Shown here in pieces: positions 8,545-15,732 of a DNA stretch of 39,751 nt. Every line of letters starts with the position of its first letter. Positions within the stretch are counted from its first letter, which is position 1. The notes beneath the pieces were generated by a model. The model was not told the origin of the DNA and did not search any database. It worked only from the letters and a program-made list of their open reading frames with translations. Origin of the DNA: Anaerolineae bacterium (GTDB lineage: Bacteria > Chloroflexota > Anaerolineae > Promineifilales > Promineifilaceae); contig JAUIAP010000052.1 in the NCBI GenBank assembly GCA_030425205.1, forward strand, positions 1-39,751. The letters are read 5' to 3'. The position numbers and the translations under genes are program-made.

Positions 8545-8574
8545 TTCTCAAACCCGATTGGAGCAAATGTACGC

Positions 8575-10407
8575 ATGAAAAGGCTCTTCGCCACTCTACT
8601 AGTTCTCTCACTCTTTGTCACAACCATTTTTGCACAAGACGCTGCCTACCTTGAGGTGACGCAGACCGATATTAGCCGACTGCCCAACGTTGAATTGACG
8701 TTGCTAGGCCAGGATGATGCGGGTCGGCCGATTGATTTTAGCAACGAGCTCATTCTGATCAACCACGACGGAACGCTGATCGATGAAAATATCGACGTGG
8801 TTGAAATGCAAGATACGGGGACGTTTGCCATCTTTCTGCTCGACTTAACACCCGGCGTACAGCCCCGCATGGGGGAAATCGCTAGCTCGGTGCGTCAATA
8901 CGCATCGGCCGATTTTATGCGGGAACAGGTCGATTCGGTCGCCGTCTTTCAGGCGGATGAAGTTGGAGCGGTCGAGCGACAAGCTTCGACTGTCTTTTAT
9001 AACGACATCACCAATCTGTTTTCGATTGGGGTTGCGCCTGCGGCGGGTGCAACTGCGCTCTATGATAGCATTGGCGATCTGCTGGCACGGGTTGATCAGT
9101 TGCGCCCCTATCCAAATGCGCCCACCCATCTGATCGTCTATAGCGACGGAACAGATGCGATTAGCACACAAACGACACCCGAAACGCTGATTGCGCGCGC
9201 GCAAGAAAAGAATGTCGTCATCGATGCGGTTTGGCTAGACAATGAGGATTTGACATTTTCGGCCGAAGATGGGCGTAATTTTATGCAGTCCCTTGCCGAA
9301 CAGACGGGGGGCGTTTTTGCGGCACTGTCAGAATCGGCCGAATTGAGCAACGTTTGGAACCAGATCGGCTCTGGTGGTCAGCAAGTGGTGATTCGCTACA
9401 CAATTCCAGAACTCAGGGCCGGCACGGTCAACGTCGAAGTGCGTCTTGCCAACTCTCCACAAATCCCGGTTGCCCTCACAACGGTCAGCGTGCCGGCGGG
9501 ACTACCGACTGCCTCGCTCTTAATTTCGGAGGAGAGCCGCGAATTTACGCTGGCGTCCGTCGATGAGCCGATCAACATGCGCCTGCCTGCGTCCGTCACG
9601 TGGCTGGATGAGCAGGTGCGCAGTGTGAATCAGGCACAAATTTGGCTCAATGGACAACCTGTGTTGGATGTTGATTCGGCCGAAATTGACCAAATTGTGG
9701 CCGATGTGCCGTTAATTTTTGGTAACAATGTGCTGAAGCTGATCATCGTTGATGAGTTGGGGCAACAGGCGCAAAGTCCCGATGTCACCCTCACAGTCAG
9801 TCAAGGCGAAGACGCGCTGCCGTCTGAACTACGCACGGGCGGAAGCTTCCCGTGGCGGCTGATCGGGTATGTGCTGCTCTGTCTCGTCATCATTGGGCTG
9901 CTTGCCTATCTCTATTTTTATCTGCGAGCCAACCCCGCTAAAATCAGCGGTGTGCGGGAACGTGTGGCCCAGCGTGGTTCGACCATCTTGCCACCTGCTG
10001 TTGACAGCGCACCCAATCCGTCCGCACAGCGTGCTAAAGTGGAAGCTCCCACCGTGGCGGTTGCGGCTGAACCAGAGGTTGACAACACGCGCTACATGCC
10101 GCCTGCGGGTCAGCCCACCCTCGAAATTTTAGACTCGCTTTCCAAGATGCCCACATCTGTTTTGATCAATCGCAGCGAATTCTTGATCGGCCGATCTTCC
10201 ACTGTCGATCTCGCCTTCACCGATGATCCGACCGTTTCCCGCATCCATGCAACGGTCGTGCAAGACGGCAAAATTTATCGTATCTACGACGAGCAAAGCA
10301 CCAGTGGAACCTACGTCAACGACAAACAGGTACCAGAATATGGCTTACAGCTTGCCAATGGAGACGAAATTCACATGGGCGCCGTCCACCTACGCTTTAA
10401 ACAGTAA
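8575..10407 (+). CDS. Secreted vWA-like domain, one TM helix, cytoplasmic FHA domain protein
   Basis: 610 residues from ATG 8575; an in-frame TTG at 8512 would place 21 polar residues before a clear signal peptide (MKRLFATLLVLSLFVTTIFAQ), so it is rejected. After the signal comes a von Willebrand A-like domain (~70-275): 'TFAIFLLDLTPGVQPR' contains a degenerate MIDAS (DxTxG instead of DxSxS) and 'HLIVYSDGTDAIST' supplies the second metal strand. A beta-rich part follows, then one transmembrane helix (~427-450, 'LIGYVLLCLVIIGLLAYLYF') and a C-terminal FHA domain (~520-610) with GRSSTVDL, SRIHATV and 'STSGTYVND', all phosphothreonine-binding positions intact. The topology joins an extracytoplasmic sensor or scaffold to a cytoplasmic phosphopeptide reader. 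No Ser/Thr kinase gene is in the window. Confidence 0.88.
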   Translation: MKRLFATLLVLSLFVTTIFAQDAAYLEVTQTDISRLPNVELTLLGQDDAGRPIDFSNELILINHDGTLIDENIDVVEMQDTGTFAIFLLDLTPGVQPRMGEIASSVRQYASADFMREQVDSVAVFQADEVGAVERQASTVFYNDITNLFSIGVAPAAGATALYDSIGDLLARVDQLRPYPNAPTHLIVYSDGTDAISTQTTPETLIARAQEKNVVIDAVWLDNEDLTFSAEDGRNFMQSLAEQTGGVFAALSESAELSNVWNQIGSGGQQVVIRYTIPELRAGTVNVEVRLANSPQIPVALTTVSVPAGLPTASLLISEESREFTLASVDEPINMRLPASVTWLDEQVRSVNQAQIWLNGQPVLDVDSAEIDQIVADVPLIFGNNVLKLIIVDELGQQAQSPDVTLTVSQGEDALPSELRTGGSFPWRLIGYVLLCLVIIGLLAYLYFYLRANPAKISGVRERVAQRGSTILPPAVDSAPNPSAQRAKVEAPTVAVAAEPEVDNTRYMPPAGQPTLEILDSLSKMPTSVLINRSEFLIGRSSTVDLAFTDDPTVSRIHATVVQDGKIYRIYDEQSTSGTYVNDKQVPEYGLQLANGDEIHMGAVHLRFKQ

Positions 10408-10410
10408 AAT

Positions 10411-10473
10411 CGTCATGCGTATTGCGTAAAATGTAATCACTTCTGTTTACGTTTTACGCTTTTCGCCTGACGC
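10411..10473. repeat. Heptad-phased inverted repeat element B
   Basis: Nine consecutive 7-base units. The left units begin CGT (CGTCATG, CGTATTG, CGTAAAA); the right units end in ACG or TCG plus one base (TTTACGT, TTTACGC, TTTTCGC, CTGACGC). The arms are approximate reverse complements around a centre near 10440. The element begins five bases after the vWA-FHA stop codon and ends 39 bases before the ubiD-family start. It could end transcription of the first gene or structure the leader of the second. Confidence 0.75.
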
Positions 10474-10512
10474 TGATTGACATTCCCCTCCATTCACCCC
10501 ACAATCCCATCC

Positions 10513-11817
10513 ATGAGCTTTCGGGATTTTATTGCCAACACACCTTCTCTCGTCACGATTGATCAACCTGTCAGCGTTGAATTTGAACTTGCCAACATCG
10601 CCAATGCGCTGCGCGATCAGGTTGTGCTATTCACCAACGTCAAGGAGCATCCGAACTGGCGCGTTTGCGCTAATGCGTGTGCCAAGCGCACATACTTTAG
10701 CCAAGACCTCGACACACCCGTAGACGAACTGCTGCACAAAATGGCGAACGCAATCACCAATCCCGTGCCACCAGAAATCGTCCAGTCAGCCCCCTGTCAA
10801 GAGGTCGTGATCGAACAACCGAACCTATTTGATCTGCCGTTCTTACTGCATTTGCCGACAGATGCTGGTTATTACTGTGCGAGCGATGTAGCCATCATCG
10901 AAGACCCCGATACGGGTCGCAACATGAGCTACCATCGCATCTTGCGTGTCTCCGAAAACCAACTGGCTGCCCGCATCATAGAGCGACGCGGGACCCACAC
11001 CGCGATGCAGAAAACAGAGGGTGATCTGCCGATTGCGCTCTGCATTGGCGTCACGCTGGGCACCCATTTGGCCGCGTCAATGGGGCCACCACCGGGTGTT
11101 GATGAGCTAGCGGTTGCCAATGCATTGGCCCCAACCCCACTGGTCAAATGTTTGACCAACGATCTCCACGTACCGGCCGACGCGGAAATTGTGCTTGAAG
11201 GTCGTATCACGCATAAACGCGCCAAAGAAGGCCCATTTATGGATTTGACGGAGACGATGGACGTGACGCGGGATGGCCCCGTGATCGAAATTGACCTGAT
11301 TACCCATCGCCGCGACCCGATCTATCATGCATTGTTGCCCGGTGGCTTGGAACATAAGATGTTGATGGGGATGCCCAAAGAGCCGACGATATTTGCGGAA
11401 GTCAACAAGATGGTTGATTGTCGCAACGCGGTCATCACACCGGGTGGGACTTCATGGCTCCATGCGGTGGTGCAAATTGAGAAGAAATCGGCCGATGATC
11501 CGCGCCTCGCTATTGAGGCCGCCTATCGCGGACATGGCTCGCTCAAACACGTATGGGTGGTCGATAGCGATGTCGATCCCTACGATCCTGCCCAAGTTGA
11601 ATGGGCAATGGCGACGCGCTTCCAAGCCGACAAAGACCTCTACATCTTCCCCAACATGCCCGGCAGTTCACTCGATCCCTCTGGCACACACGTTCCCGGT
11701 GAAAAGAGCCGCACCGCAAAGCTGGGTCTTGACTGCACCATCGAGTGGGGGCGGGAACCCGACAAGTTTATGCGTGGTGAGTATGGCACAGTTGATTTAG
11801 AGCAATATCTTCAGTAA
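10513..11817 (+). CDS. UbiD-family prenylated-FMN-dependent decarboxylase
   Basis: 434 residues from ATG 10513; a longer in-frame start at 10477 adds twelve non-conserved residues. UbiD enzymes decarboxylate aromatic or alpha,beta-unsaturated acids reversibly, using prenylated FMN made by UbiX. Recognisable blocks: 'FRDFI' at the start, 'NMSYHRILRV' (~137-146), 'DLPIALCIGVTLGTHLAASM' (~172-191, cofactor side), 'KRAKEGPFMDLTE' (~235-247, with the catalytic Glu of the EGPF motif), and 'HKMLMGMPKEPTIFAEV' (~280-296). The substrate cannot be told from sequence: the UbiD clade includes 4-hydroxybenzoate, phenolic and isoprenoid-related substrates. EGPF is followed by MD rather than the common GE. 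No ubiX is nearby. The gap to rarD is wholly occupied by heptad element C. Confidence 0.88.
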   Translation: MSFRDFIANTPSLVTIDQPVSVEFELANIANALRDQVVLFTNVKEHPNWRVCANACAKRTYFSQDLDTPVDELLHKMANAITNPVPPEIVQSAPCQEVVIEQPNLFDLPFLLHLPTDAGYYCASDVAIIEDPDTGRNMSYHRILRVSENQLAARIIERRGTHTAMQKTEGDLPIALCIGVTLGTHLAASMGPPPGVDELAVANALAPTPLVKCLTNDLHVPADAEIVLEGRITHKRAKEGPFMDLTETMDVTRDGPVIEIDLITHRRDPIYHALLPGGLEHKMLMGMPKEPTIFAEVNKMVDCRNAVITPGGTSWLHAVVQIEKKSADDPRLAIEAAYRGHGSLKHVWVVDSDVDPYDPAQVEWAMATRFQADKDLYIFPNMPGSSLDPSGTHVPGEKSRTAKLGLDCTIEWGREPDKFMRGEYGTVDLEQYLQ

Positions 11818-11886
11818 CAGTCAACGGTTTGCCGTTAATAGCACGTGCTGTTTTCTGTTCACTGATAACTGTTGACTGTTTTCTGA
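11817..11886. repeat. Heptad-phased inverted repeat element C
   Basis: Ten 7-base units fill the gap between the UbiD-family stop codon (its last base is the first base of the element) and the rarD ATG at 11890. Left units include ACAGTCA, ACGGTTT and GCCGTTA. Reverse complements of the right units read TCAGAAA, then ACAGTCA, then ACAGTTA. ACAGTCA therefore occurs on both sides. No Shine-Dalgarno precedes rarD, so the element occupies the place of a ribosome binding site. Confidence 0.78.
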
Positions 11887-11889
11887 AAC

Positions 11890-12783
11890 ATGAATAAAGG
11901 CTTTTTCTACGGACTCAGTGCATATCTGATGTGGGGATTGTTTCCGATCTATTGGAAGCAACTTAGCAATGTGCCAGCGCAAGAAATTTTGGCACACCGC
12001 ATGACGTGGTCGCTGGTTTTTTTGGTTGGATTGCTGACCGTGCGCAATAATTGGGCATGGATACGACCGGCCCTGCGGGATAGGCGGACGCTCCTCAACT
12101 ATTTTGCAGCGTCGATGCTGCTTGCGGTCAACTGGGGTATGTACATCTGGGCGGTCAACAGTGGCTATATCGTCGAAACAAGTCTTGGTTACTTTATCAA
12201 TCCGCTTGTAAACGTGATGCTGGGGTATCTATTTTTTGGTGAACGTCTGCGCCGTTGGCAGTTCGCAGCGATACTATTGGCGGGGTTAGGCGTCGCCTAT
12301 CTCACCTATGTCTATGGTCGCTTACCATATATCGCGCTCATTCTGGCGTTTTCATTTGGAATTTACGGACTGCTCAAGAAAAAAGGCAGCCTAAATGCGA
12401 TTGAGAGTTTATCATTTGAGACGGCGTTGCTTTTCCCCTTTGCGGCCGCATATTTGGTCTTTTTACAACTGCGCGGTGTTGGCTCTCTGGGCAACGTGGG
12501 GATCGGGCAAACGATCTTGCTCTTGACGACAGGCGTGGCGACGGCGATTCCACTGCTCTGTTTTGCGGCTGGCGCGCGCCGCATTCCGCTGACTACGATG
12601 GGAATTTTGCAGTATACTGCGCCGACTATACAATTTTTAATTGGGATTTTTCTGTACGACGAGTCGTTTTCCCAAGCGCAGTTGGTCGGGTTTTTGTTTA
12701 TTTGGGGCGCATTGGTCGTCTATACGGCCGAATCGCTCCTCCACTATCGCGCTACGCACAAGATTCAGGTTGTGCCGCAGTAG
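11890..12783 (+). CDS. rarD: RarD-type EamA/DMT permease
   Basis: 297 residues, ten predicted transmembrane helices in two EamA halves. The start 'GLSAYLMWGLFPIYWKQL' (~7-24) followed by 'EILAHRMTWSLVF' (~32-44) and 'SLGYFINPLVNVMLG' (~98-112) is diagnostic of RarD within the drug/metabolite transporter superfamily. The substrate of RarD proteins is not firmly known. The start codon follows the repeat element directly. The antiporter gene begins nine bases after its stop, so the two are likely co-transcribed. Confidence 0.9.
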   Translation: MNKGFFYGLSAYLMWGLFPIYWKQLSNVPAQEILAHRMTWSLVFLVGLLTVRNNWAWIRPALRDRRTLLNYFAASMLLAVNWGMYIWAVNSGYIVETSLGYFINPLVNVMLGYLFFGERLRRWQFAAILLAGLGVAYLTYVYGRLPYIALILAFSFGIYGLLKKKGSLNAIESLSFETALLFPFAAAYLVFLQLRGVGSLGNVGIGQTILLLTTGVATAIPLLCFAAGARRIPLTTMGILQYTAPTIQFLIGIFLYDESFSQAQLVGFLFIWGALVVYTAESLLHYRATHKIQVVPQ

Positions 12784-12792
12784 GAAGTTTTA

Positions 12793-14454
12793 ATGAATTG
12801 GCGACTAATTTCGGCCGAAACAGACGGCCTCATACAACAAGAACTGGCGATTATCTTACTGCTAACGATTGCAGCTGGGGTTGCCATTTTGGTACGGCGT
12901 TTCCGCTTCCCCTATACCGTTGCATTGGTGATTGTCGGTCTGATTTTATCAGCGATTCCTGAGCCGCTGATCGGGATTGAGTTTAGCAAAGATGTCATTC
13001 TAGCCGTGCTAGTTCCCCCGCTGATCTTCGAAGCCGCACTACATCTCCCGTTTAGCAGCTTGCGTCGCAATGGTGTGATCATCTTCATGACGTCGATCAT
13101 TGGGACGTTCATCGGGACGTTTATCGTCGGCGGGATCGTCTCGACAACGCTCGATATCCCCTTTGTCGCCGCAATCGCCTTTGGTGCGCTTATCTCCGCG
13201 ACCGACCCCGTTGCCGTCGTCGCCTTCTTCCGCACGCTGGGCGTGGGCAAGCGACTCACGGTTTTGGTCGAAGGGGAGAGCCTCTTTAACGATGGCGCGG
13301 CAATTGTCATCTTCAACATCGCATTGGCGACTGGCGCGTTGATGAATGCCGGCACATTTACTGAATTTAACGTGCCAGAAGCGATTGGAGAATTCTTGAT
13401 CGTTTCGCTAGGCGGTCTCGCCGTTGGCTCCCTTCTGGGTGGCATCGTTTCCTATGTCATCCTGAAAAATGTCGATGATGCACTGATCGAAACGGCGGTA
13501 ACGTTGGCGGTGGCGTTTGGCTCCTTCCTGCTCGCTGAATACTTCGGCTCGATTTTTGGCGGGTTATTTAGCTTTATGAGTAGCGACTTCCACTTCAGCG
13601 GCATCCTCGCCGTTGTCGCCGCCTCGCTGTTTGTTGGCAACGTCGGCAGCATCAACACCTCCCCCACGACCAAAGTGACGCTCGATAACTTCTGGGAATT
13701 TCTCACCTTCGTCGTGAACTCGTTTGTCTTTTTGGTGATTGGTCTCAAAATCAACTTGTCCGCCTTCCGCGACAACATCGAAGCAATTTTAATTGCGGTT
13801 GCCGTTGTCTTGGTCAGCCGCGCACTGTTAACCTATGGCTTGACGTGGATTCATGGGATTATTCGGCCGAAAGAGAACATCCCCAGTGACTATCGCCACG
13901 TCATGTTTTGGGGTGGTTTACGCGGCGCGATCAGCCTCGCGCTTGCCCTTACGCTCGATGGTTCGATCTTTGGCGTCGAAGTGAGCGAACAACTGCAAGT
14001 GATGACCTTTGGCGTTGTATTGTTTACCCTGTTGGTACAGGGATTGACGATTGAACGCCTGATTAAGCGACTGGGCCTCGTCACGCGCTTGCCCCACCGC
14101 GATGAACAGTTGCGGTTGCAAGCCCTCGTCATCGCCAAACGTGCAGGGCAACAGGAACTAAACAAACTGCATAAAGAGGGCATTTTAGCCAACGACATCC
14201 ACGCCGCGATGGACAGCGTGTATCAACGCGATATCGATAATTGGCAAAATGCACTCGCCCAGCACTTACAACAATATCCAGAACTTGAACAAGAAATTTT
14301 GCTTGTTGCCCGCATTGATACATTGCGAGCCGAGCGCGTGGCGATTGCTGAAGCGGGGCGACGTGGGTTGGTTTCGGCCGATCTACAGGCCACGCTCATC
14401 GCCGAAATTGACGAACGCGCTGAAGCAGTCAAACTACTTCAAGACGAACACTAG
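12793..14454 (+). CDS. CPA1-family Na+/H+ antiporter with cytoplasmic C-terminal helical domain
   Basis: 553 residues. TAGGAAG (12781-12787) gives a good Shine-Dalgarno before ATG 12793. About twelve transmembrane helices occupy residues ~15-425. The ion-binding signature 'SATDPVAVVAFFRTLGVGKR' (~135-154) and 'LVEGESLFNDGAAIVIF' (~157-173) are the classic CPA1 (NhaP/YjcE) motifs; 'WGGLRGAISLALAL' (~373-386) is the conserved late helix. Residues ~430-553 form a charged, helical cytoplasmic tail without a TrkA/cNMP signature, probably regulatory. It likely exports Na+ (or K+) in exchange for protons. The start lies in the same small operon as rarD. Confidence 0.93.
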   Translation: MNWRLISAETDGLIQQELAIILLLTIAAGVAILVRRFRFPYTVALVIVGLILSAIPEPLIGIEFSKDVILAVLVPPLIFEAALHLPFSSLRRNGVIIFMTSIIGTFIGTFIVGGIVSTTLDIPFVAAIAFGALISATDPVAVVAFFRTLGVGKRLTVLVEGESLFNDGAAIVIFNIALATGALMNAGTFTEFNVPEAIGEFLIVSLGGLAVGSLLGGIVSYVILKNVDDALIETAVTLAVAFGSFLLAEYFGSIFGGLFSFMSSDFHFSGILAVVAASLFVGNVGSINTSPTTKVTLDNFWEFLTFVVNSFVFLVIGLKINLSAFRDNIEAILIAVAVVLVSRALLTYGLTWIHGIIRPKENIPSDYRHVMFWGGLRGAISLALALTLDGSIFGVEVSEQLQVMTFGVVLFTLLVQGLTIERLIKRLGLVTRLPHRDEQLRLQALVIAKRAGQQELNKLHKEGILANDIHAAMDSVYQRDIDNWQNALAQHLQQYPELEQEILLVARIDTLRAERVAIAEAGRRGLVSADLQATLIAEIDERAEAVKLLQDEH

Positions 14455-14537
14455 CCAGTAGACAGTAAGCCGTTAACAGTAAACCGTCTAAGCATGACGT
14501 TCGCTGTTCATCGTTTACCGTTCACTGCCCACTCACT
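14455..14537. repeat. Heptad-phased inverted repeat element D
   Basis: The element fills every base between the antiporter stop (14452-14454) and the universal-stress-protein ATG at 14538. Left units: CCAGTAG, ACAGTAA, GCCGTTA, ACAGTAA, ACCGTCT (14455-14489). Centre: AAGCATG. Right units from 14497: ACGTTCG, CTGTTCA, TCGTTTA, CCGTTCA, CTGCCCA, then a partial unit CTCACT. The right arm is a degenerate reverse complement of the left. No Shine-Dalgarno remains in front of the downstream gene. Confidence 0.8.
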
Positions 14538-15020
14538 ATGTCCGAACAACTCATCCAATCCGATCTCCCACTCATCGTCTGTGCGACGCGCGGCGGCGAG
14601 GGAAGCCGCGCCGCGCAACAGGCAGCTGTGCAACATGCTCAAGAAATTGAGGCGCGCCTGCAATTTGTTTATGTTGTCGATGAGAGTCAAATCGAGGGAA
14701 TCGACCATGTGCTAAGACCTGCATTGCGTAAAGAGTTGCTCTGGATTGGGCGGGCGTTGGTCGAGTTGGCGGCGAAGCGGGGGCGTTTGGCGGGCGTTTC
14801 GGCCGATATTGTCGTCCTCGAAGGCTCACTCCGCGAACAGTTGATCGCTTACCTGCGCGAACACAATGTCGATACGATGTATATCGGCGCACCTCGTGGC
14901 ACAACCGCCAACATCTTCGGTGATGAAGAAATTGAGCAGTTTGCCCTGATGGTTGAGCGCGAATCGGGTGCAAAAGTTGCTGTTGTGCGACCCGAGCAAC
15001 TGTATGCCGGTGAACACTAG
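14538..15020 (+). CDS. Universal stress protein (UspA) domain protein
   Basis: 160 residues, a single UspA domain. The start 'PLIVCATRGGEGSRAAQQAA' (~10-29) and the end 'LREHNVDTMYIGAPRGTTAN' (~104-123) followed by 'AKVAVVRPEQ' (~144-153) follow the alpha/beta Usp pattern of D-V-x-x-I-V-x-G then G-x(9)-G(S/T). The usual ATP-binding G-x2-G-x9-G-S is only partly kept ('GAPRGTTANIFGDEEIEQF'), so nucleotide binding is uncertain. The antiporter-Usp adjacency is common because some CPA antiporters carry a Usp tail; here they are separate proteins. Confidence 0.8.
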   Translation: MSEQLIQSDLPLIVCATRGGEGSRAAQQAAVQHAQEIEARLQFVYVVDESQIEGIDHVLRPALRKELLWIGRALVELAAKRGRLAGVSADIVVLEGSLREQLIAYLREHNVDTMYIGAPRGTTANIFGDEEIEQFALMVERESGAKVAVVRPEQLYAGEH

Positions 15021-15161
15021 AACCTGAACTGTACAACGTATAGTCACAGCACCGATGTTTCAGCCGCGCAACAAAACGATCAGTTCGCCAAAATAGCAAT
15101 GCGCGCCGCGTGCGGACAAGCTGACCGATTTGCGCCATAAGCGCGGCAGGCAGCCATCAAT

Positions 15162-15668
15162 ATGCAGTTTCGTCCCTTCCTTCTCATCCCAATCATCCTT
15201 GTTCTGCTACTCTTGCAAAGCACTTTTTTTGCCTATTTCCCAATCGGTGGCATCTATTTGCAGGCAACAGTCACCTTTGTGATCGCATGGGGCTTATGGG
15301 CGGAACCCGTTGAGTCGTTGACCGTCGCCTTTATCGCTGGCTTGCTGATCGACCTGCTCTCAACTGCACCGCTCGGCGGCAGCAGCATCGGCCTAATGAT
15401 TGGTCTGCTGGCGATTCAACCCTTCCGTGTTCTGCTGCGCAACAGCCGTCTTGTGATTCCCATACTCCTTGCGCTTGGCTCAATGCTAACGTTTCGATTA
15501 GCAGCACTTCTCTTTCAGCGCATCGCTGGCTATCCTACATCCGCAGAAATGTGGCAAACATTGCCCACCACTATAACTTTGCACGCGCTGGTCGCCCTGC
15601 CCCAATACTGGCTTTTGCGCTTAATTTCAGCAGGTACACGTCCATCATCGCGTCAGATAAATCTTTAA
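15162..15668 (+). CDS. mreD: MreD, rod-shape-determining membrane protein
   Basis: 168 residues, five or six transmembrane helices. 'LLQSTFFAYFPIGGIYLQAT' (~17-36), 'FIAGLLIDLLSTAPLGGSSI' (~62-81) and the hydrophobic pattern match MreD, which sits in the elongation (Rod) complex with MreB, MreC, RodA and PBP2. The PBP2 gene follows after 64 bases, which strongly supports the call. mreB and mreC, which usually precede mreD, are not in front; instead there are 141 bases of noncoding DNA and a Usp gene. Start at ATG 15162; no clear Shine-Dalgarno. Confidence 0.88.
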   Translation: MQFRPFLLIPIILVLLLLQSTFFAYFPIGGIYLQATVTFVIAWGLWAEPVESLTVAFIAGLLIDLLSTAPLGGSSIGLMIGLLAIQPFRVLLRNSRLVIPILLALGSMLTFRLAALLFQRIAGYPTSAEMWQTLPTTITLHALVALPQYWLLRLISAGTRPSSRQINL

Positions 15669-15732
15669 GTCGTCTGGAATAAGGCGTTGGTAATCGATCA
15701 GCCGACGCCCTACTCACGACGCTCGACTCCCT

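Noticed and set aside
14572..15138. - strand open frame of 188 residues
   Set aside because: Antisense to the Usp gene; Arg/Cys/His-rich shadow composition and no ribosome binding site.
15021..15161. Spacer before mreD considered for a tRNA or small gene
   Set aside because: No cloverleaf, no conserved T-loop sequence and no open frame with a family match.
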